Shown piece by piece: positions 26,875-34,740 of a stretch of DNA of 64,000 bases (the first letter of the stretch is position 1; every line of letters begins with the position of its first letter). The DNA is taken from contig NZ_NERD01000002.1 in the NCBI RefSeq assembly GCF_002799155.1, positions 1,364,001-1,428,000 on the forward strand, written 5' to 3'. The notes under the pieces were generated by a model. That model was given only the letters and a program-made list of their open reading frames with translations. It had not been told where the DNA came from and did not search any database. The position numbers and the translations under genes were made by a program. Source of the DNA: Stenotrophomonas maltophilia (GTDB lineage: Bacteria > Pseudomonadota > Gammaproteobacteria > Xanthomonadales > Xanthomonadaceae).

Positions 26875-28616
26875 GCACGCCTTCGACCGCGCTGGATGGC
26901 ATTGCCGCACGCCCGGCACCAGCACCAGCGTTGAAGATCGTGCCGGCCCGGCATCCGCTGCAGGTGTTCGGCACGGTGCTGGCGCTGGCGCTGATCCTGA
27001 TCGGGCTGCAATCCGTGCTGGGCAATCCACGCTGGGGCTGGGGCACGTTCGCCGAGTGGTTCTTCGCGCGCCCGGTGCTGGAAGGCCTGGGCCGTACGTT
27101 GTTGCTGACCGCACTCGGTACCGGCCTGGGTTTCGCGCTGGGTACCTTGCTGGCGTTGGCCCGCGTGTCCGGCTCGCCGCTGCTGTCGGCGGTGTCGTGG
27201 GGCTATGTGTGGTTGTTCCGTTCGATTCCGTTGCTGGTGTTGTTGCTGCTGCTGAACAACCTGGGCTACCTGTACAGCACCATCGAGCTGGGCGTACCGT
27301 TTACCGGCATCCGCCTGTTCTCGTACCCGACCACGCAGCTGATCGGTGTGTTCACTGCCGCAGTGCTGGGCCTTACGTTGAACCAGGCCGCGTTCTCGGC
27401 CGAGGTGATCCGCGGCGGCATTCTCTCGGTCGATCGCGGCCAGTACGAGGCTGCGGCCGCGCTTGGCCTGCCGCGTGGCCGTCAGGTGCGCCGCATCATC
27501 CTGCCGCAGGCGATGCGCTCGATCCTGCCGGCCGCGTTCAACGATGTGATCGGCCTGGCCAAGAGCACGTCGGTGGTCTACGTATTGGCGCTGCCGGAGC
27601 TGTTCTACACGGTGCAGGTGATCTACCGGCGCAACCTGGAAGTGGTGCCGCTGCTGATGGTGGCCACGGTCTGGTACCTGGTGATCCTGACCGTGCTGTC
27701 GCTGTTGCAGCGGCGCGTGGAGCAGCGCTTTGCGCGCGGCCAGCTGCAGCGTGAGCGCTCGGTGTCGCGTGTCTCGTCGCCGACGCGCGCCGCAGGTGAA
27801 GCTGCATCGCGCGTGGCCAACCGCCCTCGCGTCGCTGCGCAGGTGGAAGCGGGCGAGGGCGCATCGGTGTCGCTGCATGGCGTAGGCAAGCTGTTCGGCG
27901 ACCAGCCGGTGCTGGAAGACGTGAACCTGGACCTGCGCGCGGGCAGCGTGACGGTGCTGATCGGCCCTTCGGGCGCCGGCAAGTCCACGCTGCTGCGCCT
28001 GATCAACCACCTGGAACGTGCTGACAGCGGCTACGTGACCGTGGGCGGCCAGCTGATCGGCTACCGCCGCGATGGCGACACCCTGTACGAGCTGCCGGAG
28101 CGCGAGATCCGCCGCCGTCGTGCGGAAGTAGGCATGGTGTTCCAGGGCTTCAACCTGTTCCCGCACCTGACCGCGCTGGAGAACATCATCGAGGCACCCA
28201 TCGCGGTACGTGGCGTGCCGCGCGCGCAGGCCGAACAGCAGGCGCGCACGCTGCTGGAACGGGTCGGCCTGGCCGAAAAGGCCGATGCCTTCCCGCGCCA
28301 GCTGTCCGGTGGCCAGCAGCAGCGCATCGCGATCGCCCGCGCGCTGGCGCTGCAGCCGAAGGTGCTGCTGTTCGACGAACCCACGTCGGCGCTGGACCCG
28401 GAACTGGTGGCCGAGGTGCTGAGCGTGATCGAGGAACTCGCCCGTTCCGGCACCACGCTGGTGATCGTGACCCATGAGCTGAGCTTCGCCCGCCGCGTGG
28501 CTGACCACGTGGTGATGATGGACCAGGGCCGGGTGATCGAGCAGGGCACGCCCGAGGCGCTGTTCGAGCGTCCGCGCCAGCAACGCACCGCCGATTTCCT
28601 GGCCACGACCCTGTAA
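26871..28616 (+). CDS. Fused amino-acid ABC transporter permease and ATPase
   Basis: A 581-residue fusion. Residues about 35-290 are a HisM-type permease with several membrane helices and the EAA loop (YEAAAALGLPRGRQVRRIIL). After a linker (about 295-335) comes an ABC ATPase: Walker A GPSGAGKST, signature LSGGQQQR, Walker B VLLFDEPTSALDPE, H-loop VTHE. These are normally two genes (YxeN and YxeO in Bacillus). With the binding protein downstream it would import the amino-acid-like substrate of this cluster. Confidence 0.93.
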   Translation: MSTPSTALDGIAARPAPAPALKIVPARHPLQVFGTVLALALILIGLQSVLGNPRWGWGTFAEWFFARPVLEGLGRTLLLTALGTGLGFALGTLLALARVSGSPLLSAVSWGYVWLFRSIPLLVLLLLLNNLGYLYSTIELGVPFTGIRLFSYPTTQLIGVFTAAVLGLTLNQAAFSAEVIRGGILSVDRGQYEAAAALGLPRGRQVRRIILPQAMRSILPAAFNDVIGLAKSTSVVYVLALPELFYTVQVIYRRNLEVVPLLMVATVWYLVILTVLSLLQRRVEQRFARGQLQRERSVSRVSSPTRAAGEAASRVANRPRVAAQVEAGEGASVSLHGVGKLFGDQPVLEDVNLDLRAGSVTVLIGPSGAGKSTLLRLINHLERADSGYVTVGGQLIGYRRDGDTLYELPEREIRRRRAEVGMVFQGFNLFPHLTALENIIEAPIAVRGVPRAQAEQQARTLLERVGLAEKADAFPRQLSGGQQQRIAIARALALQPKVLLFDEPTSALDPELVAEVLSVIEELARSGTTLVIVTHELSFARRVADHVVMMDQGRVIEQGTPEALFERPRQQRTADFLATTL

Positions 28617-28632
28617 CCCCGGAAGGAAGACC

Positions 28633-29607
28633 ATGAGCCCTGCAGCACCGCGTCGCCCCTCACGCAGCACCCTGTTGATCGTGGGCGTGCTGGTCATCGG
28701 CATCGCCGGCATCGTCTATTCGCGCGTGCGCCAGGCACCGGATGCCGGCACCGTGGCCGCAACCAGCCTGGCGGGTGCGAACACCACCATCCTGAAGGGC
28801 ACGCTCGATCCGAAGGCGCAGGCGTTGATCCCGGCTGACTATCGCTTTGTCACGCCCGGTACGTTCACCGTGGCCACCCATCCGGGGCAGCTGCCGCTGG
28901 CCGACTATGGTGCCGACAGCAAGGACGTGGTCGGCATCGAGCCGGACATCGCACGGCTGATTGCCGATGGGCTGGGCCTGAAGCTGGTGATCGTGCCGGT
29001 GGCGTGGGCGGACTGGCCGCTGGGTCTGGAATCAGGCAAGTACGATGCGGTGCTGTCGAACGTGACCGTCACCGAGGAGCGCAAGAAGAAATTCGATTTC
29101 TCCAGCTACCGTTACGATCTGCTCGGCATCTATACGCGCACTGATGGGCCGATCCAGAAGATCGAAAAGCCCGCCGACGTCGCCGGGCTGAAGGTGGTGG
29201 TGGGCGCCAGCACCAACCAGGACCAGATCCTGCGGCAGTGGGACCAGCAGAACATCGCCGCTGGCTTGAAGCCGGTGGAGTACCAGTACTTCGATGATGC
29301 CGTGGTGGGGCGGCTGGCGGTGATCACCGGCCGTGCCGATGTCTCGTTCGAGCCCAACGCCACCGGCGCATACTCGGCACGCGATGGCAAAGTGCGGCGC
29401 GTCGGCCTGTTCCCCGGTGGCTGGCCGAATGCTGCAGCGATCTCGGTGACCACGCGCAAAGGCAGTGGCCTGGCCGATGCGGTGACACAGGCACTGAATA
29501 CCCAGATTGGCAGCGGCACCTACGCGCAGGCACTGGCACGCTGGAACGTGGCCGAAGAAGCCGTGCCACAGTCGCAGACCAACCCGCCGGGATTGCCGGC
29601 CTTGTAG
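28633..29607 (+). CDS. ABC transporter substrate-binding protein
   Basis: A 324-residue family-3 solute-binding protein (polar amino acid type). The N-terminal hydrophobic stretch TLLIVGVLVIGIAGIVYS (about 14-31) is a signal or anchor. VVGIEPDIARLIADGLGLKL and KYDAVLSNVTVTEERKKKFDFS are family motifs for ligand-binding lobes. It lies 16 bases after the fused permease-ATPase and completes the transporter. A YxeM-like role is inferred from the neighbours. Confidence 0.9.
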   Translation: MSPAAPRRPSRSTLLIVGVLVIGIAGIVYSRVRQAPDAGTVAATSLAGANTTILKGTLDPKAQALIPADYRFVTPGTFTVATHPGQLPLADYGADSKDVVGIEPDIARLIADGLGLKLVIVPVAWADWPLGLESGKYDAVLSNVTVTEERKKKFDFSSYRYDLLGIYTRTDGPIQKIEKPADVAGLKVVVGASTNQDQILRQWDQQNIAAGLKPVEYQYFDDAVVGRLAVITGRADVSFEPNATGAYSARDGKVRRVGLFPGGWPNAAAISVTTRKGSGLADAVTQALNTQIGSGTYAQALARWNVAEEAVPQSQTNPPGLPAL

Positions 29608-29610
29608 AAG

Positions 29611-29634
29611 CCGCCGGGCATGGCCTGGAGCTAC
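29611..29634 (-). repeat. SMAG-type element (diverged)
   Basis: Minus-strand GTAGCTCCAGGCCATGCCCGGCGG; one arm has two changes. Its GTAG head contains the stop codon (29631-29633) of the minus-strand glycosidase gene, and it also lies just after the binding-protein gene. Confidence 0.7.
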
Positions 29635-32600
29635 CAGACGGCTTCCAAAGTCTTGAAGGGTTTCGCCACGCGCACACCCTCGGCATCGAAGTCGGAAACG
29701 CTGCGTCCATCCACACGCACCGCCTTCGGCATCGTGCGCGCCGGCCACCAGACCTTCACCGCCGTTCCGCCGCGCAGCCCCTCGCCAAGCGCCACCGTCA
29801 GCACCCCGTCGCGCTGCCGCGCCTGCATCTGCAGCGTGCCATAGGCGGTCGGCAGCCGCTCCACCGCCAACCCTTCGCCAGCAACCCACGACGGCGGTGT
29901 GCCCGGCAGCAATGACAACGCATCATCGTCCTCGCGCATAAGCATGCCGAACAGCGTGCGGCCGTACTCGGCGCCGATCCAGGTATGCGGCATGTCGCCG
30001 AGGTAGCGCGGGAAGCGCAGGCGGGAGTGCACGACCTCGGCCAGGACCTGCCACTCAAGCGGGCGCCGATCATGCAGCAGCCCCTGCAGCAGCTCATCGG
30101 CTACCTGTGGCTGGCCCAGGTGCACATAGCTCAGCACATTGCGGATTTCGTAGGGCGTGTAGGCGTACAGCGCGCCGGGCTGGTTGCGCTTGCGCACATC
30201 GTCCAGGTAGCGGGCGAAGGTAGTCCGCAGTGCGTCGGCAGGCAACACGCTCTGCGCGCCGGTGGGATCCAGCGCGATGGATACGCCGGTGGGATCACCA
30301 TCGCCCAGATCCGCGGAGGAAGGAATGAAGTCAATACCCTTCCACGCCATCGTTGCGCGGATCGAGGCATGCAGGGCGTCGTACAGCGCTTTGTACTGCT
30401 CGCGTGCCCAAGTGGCGGTTTCGTGGTCGCCCAGCGCCTCGGCCAGCCACGCACCGTCGTGCCACCCCTTCAGGCCCCAGTAGTCATCCCAGTAGCTGTG
30501 GGTTGGTGACGGATAGCCTTCATGACTGATCGAGGGGGCAAGGATGCCGGCGAAGCGCTCCGGTGCCGGCTGATCGGCTTTGTACCCGGGCACCAGGGTG
30601 CGCTCGCGTAGCTCCTGCAGGAAACGCAGCGCCGCTCTCACTTTCGGCAGGTAGTCACGCACCGATTCGGGTCCGCCATCGAGGCGGGCGACATCGGCCA
30701 CCAGCGCCACGTACTGGCCCTGGCTGTCGTACTCGATGTCCGAACCGAAACCCGTATTGACGCTGCCATCGTCGTTGAGGATCGGCGAGACCAGGCCGTT
30801 GGCATGCACGCCGTGCTCGCTGTACCAGGCCAGGTAGTCGCGCGCGACCTTGGCCTCGCCCATGCGCAGCAGCACTGCCGAGGTGGCCATGCCATCGCGG
30901 ATGAACGAGCGGTTGTAGTTGCGCGGGCCCGGCTGCATGGCTGGGCCGGTCTGGTTGATCAGCATGTAGGCGGCCTGCGCGCGCAGCATGTCCACCAGTG
31001 ATGGATCAGGCAGGCGCAGCCCGACCCCGCCCAGACGTGCCTGCCAGTCTGCGGAGGCCTGGTTGGCCAAGGTGTCGAAGGCATCGTTGCCGTCGCGAGG
31101 CAGCGAGGAAAGGTCGAGCGCGGGGGGCTCCGGCAGCGTGCCGTTGGCATCGGCAGCGGCGGTGCCGAGTGGGAACGCTACCACCACCGCATCGCTGGCA
31201 CCGGGCGCGAGGCGGATCCGGTAGCTCAATGCGGCCGCGGCCAGTCCTTGCTCATCGCGTGCCTGCTGGGTGGCAGGCAGACGCCCGGCTGCGATGCCGG
31301 CGGTGATTTCCGTTGCACCGTCCTTGCCGAACGGCGCGGCGCCGGCAGCATCCACCGGCGTGAGCGAGCGCAGCAGCGTGCGGCCGTTGACGCGCACCGT
31401 GTTGGCTTCGACGGCGACCTCGCGGATCGGCGACAGCCCGCCGTTTTGCCACGGCGGGTTCATCTGCATCGGTCGTACCGCCAGGGTCAGCGTGCCGTCG
31501 ACCGCGGTGGCGCCGGTGTTGCGTAGGCGATGACGCACCAAGGCGACCGGCTGCCCGTCGCGTTCGATGGCGAAGGCCTCGCTGCGTAGTTCCAGTCCCG
31601 CCTGCGGTGCCCAGGTGGCGGACGGCATCGGCTTCCAGCCGTCGCGCAGCGCGTGCTGCACCTTCTGCCCCGCGGCCCCGGCTGCGCTGCCATCGGCATT
31701 GCGCCAGATCGGCTGCACCAGCGGTGCGCCCTTGAAGACCTCAATGTTGCCGTACTCGTCGAAGATCGACTTCTGCCGGCCCGCGTGCACGCCGACCGTA
31801 GTCCAATAGGTCTGCTGCATCTGCAGCGATGCCGGGAACAACGCACGCTGCGCGCCGCTGGCAGCGATCTGGTACCGCTTCATCGGCGTCATCACGGCTT
31901 TCGGGCCAAGCAGGCGCAGGCGCGTGATCTGCGGTGCAGCGCCGTCCACGCTCAGGCGGAACGCACGTACAGGCTGTGCCGTGTCAGCAGCCAGCCAACT
32001 CTGCCGATGGCTGGCCGCCTGTGCATCGTGTGCGAGATCCTGCCAGCGGCCCTGTGCGTCCTGCATCTGCAAGCGGGCGACGCCGCGCCCGCCATCGGCC
32101 CAGTCGACCGCGAGACCGGGCGTGGACTGGGCGCGAGGCAGCATGATCTCGAGCGTATGCGATCCACCTTTTCCAGCTGGAACCGCGACGGTGCCGCCGC
32201 CTTGCCAGAGCGTCGCCGCCTGCGTTGCATCGACACCGCTGATGCGTGCGCTGAGCGTGCTGTCCAGCGGCTCCATCTCGAAGATCGACACGCCCCAGTC
32301 GGACGTGCGCTGCGGGCTGGCCAACCGCAGGAAGCGCGCCTGGCGTGGCGCGAAGTACAACGTTTCCACGTCGCCCAGCGAATCGGTCATGGTGTACGCG
32401 GTCTGCCACTGCGTGCCGTCCAGCGAGGTCTGTAGTGAATACCCTTCTGGATTGGAGACATCCCAGGTGATCCGTGCGCCCGCCAGCATCGTCGGTGCAC
32501 CCAGATCGATCTGGAACCAGTGGCCCGGACTGAAGGCACCGCCGGTGACGGTCTTGGGGTCGCCGTCGATCAGGTGGCTGATCGCCATCGCCGGTACCTG

Positions 32601-32750
32601 CTGCGAGGAAGCGCTGGCCTGCCATTGGCTGCGCGGCGGAAGGGTCTGTGCCTGCGCGGACGACGCCAGGGCGGCGAGCAGCAGGGGGGCGGCAGATTGC
32701 CATGGGAGAGCTGAGCGGGAGACCTTGGAGCGTTCGGCGCGTAACGTCAT
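29631..32750 (-). CDS. Secreted discoidin-domain protein with glycosidase-like catalytic region
   Basis: A 1,039-residue secreted protein. A signal peptide covers about residues 1-34 (LPWQSAAPLLLAALASSAQA). The next ~130 residues look like an F5/8 type C (discoidin/CBM32) domain (SHLIDGDPKTVTGGAFSPGHWFQIDLG). The C-terminal half (about 570-980) resembles a six-hairpin (alpha/alpha)6 glycosidase: NYNRSFIRDGMATSAVLLRM, PSISHEGYPSPTHSYWDDYWGLKG. No GH family can be fixed by eye. It is a single gene with a LacI-type palindrome 56-71 bases upstream. Its stop codon lies in a SMAG element. Confidence 0.8.
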   Translation of the reverse strand: MTLRAERSKVSRSALPWQSAAPLLLAALASSAQAQTLPPRSQWQASASSQQVPAMAISHLIDGDPKTVTGGAFSPGHWFQIDLGAPTMLAGARITWDVSNPEGYSLQTSLDGTQWQTAYTMTDSLGDVETLYFAPRQARFLRLASPQRTSDWGVSIFEMEPLDSTLSARISGVDATQAATLWQGGGTVAVPAGKGGSHTLEIMLPRAQSTPGLAVDWADGGRGVARLQMQDAQGRWQDLAHDAQAASHRQSWLAADTAQPVRAFRLSVDGAAPQITRLRLLGPKAVMTPMKRYQIAASGAQRALFPASLQMQQTYWTTVGVHAGRQKSIFDEYGNIEVFKGAPLVQPIWRNADGSAAGAAGQKVQHALRDGWKPMPSATWAPQAGLELRSEAFAIERDGQPVALVRHRLRNTGATAVDGTLTLAVRPMQMNPPWQNGGLSPIREVAVEANTVRVNGRTLLRSLTPVDAAGAAPFGKDGATEITAGIAAGRLPATQQARDEQGLAAAALSYRIRLAPGASDAVVVAFPLGTAAADANGTLPEPPALDLSSLPRDGNDAFDTLANQASADWQARLGGVGLRLPDPSLVDMLRAQAAYMLINQTGPAMQPGPRNYNRSFIRDGMATSAVLLRMGEAKVARDYLAWYSEHGVHANGLVSPILNDDGSVNTGFGSDIEYDSQGQYVALVADVARLDGGPESVRDYLPKVRAALRFLQELRERTLVPGYKADQPAPERFAGILAPSISHEGYPSPTHSYWDDYWGLKGWHDGAWLAEALGDHETATWAREQYKALYDALHASIRATMAWKGIDFIPSSADLGDGDPTGVSIALDPTGAQSVLPADALRTTFARYLDDVRKRNQPGALYAYTPYEIRNVLSYVHLGQPQVADELLQGLLHDRRPLEWQVLAEVVHSRLRFPRYLGDMPHTWIGAEYGRTLFGMLMREDDDALSLLPGTPPSWVAGEGLAVERLPTAYGTLQMQARQRDGVLTVALGEGLRGGTAVKVWWPARTMPKAVRVDGRSVSDFDAEGVRVAKPFKTLEAVW

Positions 32751-32805
32751 TACGGACAGCCTCGCAGGTTCGACCGGAATCGGGCGAGCGCTACGCTAGC
32801 AAGGT

Positions 32806-32821
32806 ATGTAATCGGTTACAT
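32806..32821. promoter_or_regulatory. Probable LacI-type operator
   Basis: ATGTAATCGGTTACAT is a 16-bp palindrome with one mismatch and a central CG, the style of LacI/GalR operators. It is 56-71 bases upstream of the glycosidase start. No LacI gene is in the window. Confidence 0.6.
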
Positions 32822-32852
32822 GACGCGCTGCAGCGGCGCAGACCGCTTCTGC

Positions 32853-32916
32853 GTAGAGCCGAGCCTACGCTCGGCTGCCTTTCGGGTAGGCGCAGCCGAG
32901 CATGGCTCGGCTTTAC
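32853..32916. repeat. Inverted SMAG dimer
   Basis: GTAG plus AGCCGAGCCTACGCTCGGCT (32853-32876) faces a second copy in the opposite direction, AGCCGAGCATGGCTCGGCT then TTAC (32894-32916). It lies between the glycosidase promoter and the 3' end of the MBL gene. Confidence 0.8.
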
Positions 32917-32947
32917 ATGGTTTCCCGCAGGTCACGCGCACTCGCTG

Positions 32948-34024
32948 TTACAGCTCCACCGTCTCCCACCAGCGCGTGCCCGCCTGCGGCGCCTGCATGT
33001 CCAGCGCTTCGCCCATCATCGGCGTGGCCACCGGCACGTTCTTTGCGGCGGCCAGTGCGGTGATGCGCTCGAACGGCTGCTGCCATGCGTGCAGCGCCAG
33101 ATCGAAGGTGCCGTTGTGGATCGGCAGCAGCCACTTGCCGCGCAGGTCCAGGTGCGCCTGCAGGGTCTGCTCGGGCTGCATGTGCACGAACGCCCAGCGC
33201 GGGTCGTAGGCGCCGGTTTCGATCATGGTCAGGTCGAAGGGGCCGTACTTCTCGCCGATGGCCTTGAAGCCGTCGAAGTAGCCGGTGTCGCCGCTGAAGA
33301 AGATGCGGAAATCGCCCTCCTGGATCACCCATGATGCCCACAGGCTGCGGTCGCTGTCGCCCAGCCCGCGACCGGAGAAGTGCTGGCCCGGGGTAGCGGT
33401 CAGGCGCAGGCCGTTGGCTTCGGTCGACTGCCACCAGTCCAGCTGTTCGACCTTGCTGGCGTCCACACCCCAGGCGATCAACTGGTCGCCCACGCCGAGC
33501 GGCGCAATGAAGCGCGCGGTGTTGCCGGCCAACTGCATTACCGCGGCATGGTCGAGATGGTCGTAGTGGTTGTGCGAGAGGATCACGCCGGCGATCGGTG
33601 GCAGTTGGTCGATGCTGATCGGCGGGGCATGGAAGCGCGCCGGTCCCATCCACTGCACCGGCGAGGCGCGTTCGGAGAACACCGGGTCGGTCAGCCAGTA
33701 CTGGCCACGCAGCTTCAGCAGGATCGTGGAGTGCCCCAACCGGAACAGGCTGCGATCCGGTGCAGCATCGAGGGTGGCGCGGTCCAGCGGCTTCACCGGA
33801 ATCGGGTGAGCGGGCACGGTGCCCTTGGGCTTGTTGAACAGGAACGTCCACCAGATCTCCGCGCCGTCGCGCAGGCCCATCGCCGGCCGCGGCAGGGCAT
33901 TGCGGAACTTGCCGTCGCGGTACTGCGGCGAATCGGGGAAGTCGGGGAGGGACCAGGACTTGCAGAAGGTGTAGGCGGTCACGGCGAGGATTCCAAGCAA
34001 AAGGACAAGGAGCAGGCGCTTCAT
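32948..34024 (-). CDS. Membrane-anchored MBL-fold hydrolase
   Basis: A 358-residue metallo-beta-lactamase-fold hydrolase of the UlaG/NAPE-PLD-like type. The N-terminus has one hydrophobic helix (RLLLVLLLGILAVTAYTFC, about 3-21), a signal anchor. Metal ligands are in LSHNHYDHLDH; FFSGDTGYFDGF and IHNGTFD are later ligand motifs. This family includes phospholipase-D-like enzymes. The start at 34024 is the anchor methionine. It is divergent from a TetR gene, with paired palindromes between them. Confidence 0.88.
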   Translation of the reverse strand: MKRLLLVLLLGILAVTAYTFCKSWSLPDFPDSPQYRDGKFRNALPRPAMGLRDGAEIWWTFLFNKPKGTVPAHPIPVKPLDRATLDAAPDRSLFRLGHSTILLKLRGQYWLTDPVFSERASPVQWMGPARFHAPPISIDQLPPIAGVILSHNHYDHLDHAAVMQLAGNTARFIAPLGVGDQLIAWGVDASKVEQLDWWQSTEANGLRLTATPGQHFSGRGLGDSDRSLWASWVIQEGDFRIFFSGDTGYFDGFKAIGEKYGPFDLTMIETGAYDPRWAFVHMQPEQTLQAHLDLRGKWLLPIHNGTFDLALHAWQQPFERITALAAAKNVPVATPMMGEALDMQAPQAGTRWWETVEL

Positions 34025-34041
34025 GGGTGACGTCCGCTGGG

Positions 34042-34092
34042 TACACTGCACAGTGTAGTTTCGTGTTTTTCAAAAGTACACTGGCAGGTGTA
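34042..34092. promoter_or_regulatory. Two TetR-type operators in divergent spacer
   Basis: TACACTG-CA-CAGTGTA (34042-34057) has perfect 7-bp arms. A second, weaker copy TACACTGGCAGGTGTA lies at 34077-34092. Both sit between the divergent MBL and TetR genes. Confidence 0.7.
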
Positions 34093-34128
34093 AAATGTGT
34101 GGATCCGTTCAGTTATCTGGTTCCTGCC

Positions 34129-34740
34129 ATGCCCCGTGCCCCGCAACGCCTGACCGACCGTAAACGCGACGCCATCGTGCGCGCGGCGGTGGAGGAGTTC
34201 CGCGCGTCGGGCTACGAGGCGACCAGCATGGACCGCATCGCCGAGGTGGCCGGGGTCTCCAAGCGCACCGTCTACAACCACTTCCCGAGCAAGGAGGCGC
34301 TGTTCTCGATGATCCTGGAGGAGCTGTGGGAGCGCAGCGTGGCCAGTGATGCGCTGCCGTACCGCGCCGATCTGCCGTTGCAGGCGCAGTTGATGCAGCT
34401 GCTGGGGCAGAAGCTGGAGCTGCTCAGTGATGCCAACTTCATCGACCTGGCGCGGGTGGCGATGGCCGAGATCATCCACTCACCGGCACGGGCGCAGGCC
34501 ATCGTCTGCCGCATGGGCGAGAAGGAAAGCGGCGAGAGTGCGTGGATCCGCGCGGCAATCGCCGATGGCCGACTGCGCCAGGTCGATCCGGAGTTCGCCG
34601 GCCACCAGTTGCACGGCCTGGTGAAGAGCTTCGCGTTCTGGCCGCAGGTGACGATGGGGCAGCCACCGTTGAACGCGCAGGAACGCGCGCGGGTGGCCGA
34701 ATCGGCGGTGGCCATGTTCCTGGGTTTCTACGCGGCCTAG
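34129..34740 (+). CDS. TetR/AcrR-family regulator
   Basis: A 203-residue TetR protein. Its helix-turn-helix is MDRIAEVAGVSKRTVYNHFPSKEALF (about 34-59); the C-terminal half is the AefR-like type. The ATG at 34129 is preferred to the frame's earlier start. It is divergent from the MBL-hydrolase gene and separated by two palindromic operators, so it probably regulates that gene and itself. Its stop overlaps the stop of the convergent EAL gene by four bases. Confidence 0.9.
   Translation: MPRAPQRLTDRKRDAIVRAAVEEFRASGYEATSMDRIAEVAGVSKRTVYNHFPSKEALFSMILEELWERSVASDALPYRADLPLQAQLMQLLGQKLELLSDANFIDLARVAMAEIIHSPARAQAIVCRMGEKESGESAWIRAAIADGRLRQVDPEFAGHQLHGLVKSFAFWPQVTMGQPPLNAQERARVAESAVAMFLGFYAA

Noticed and set aside
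26745..28712. 655-codon minus-strand frame opposite the ABC transporter gene
   Set aside because: Same reason: antisense of a well-supported fusion protein.
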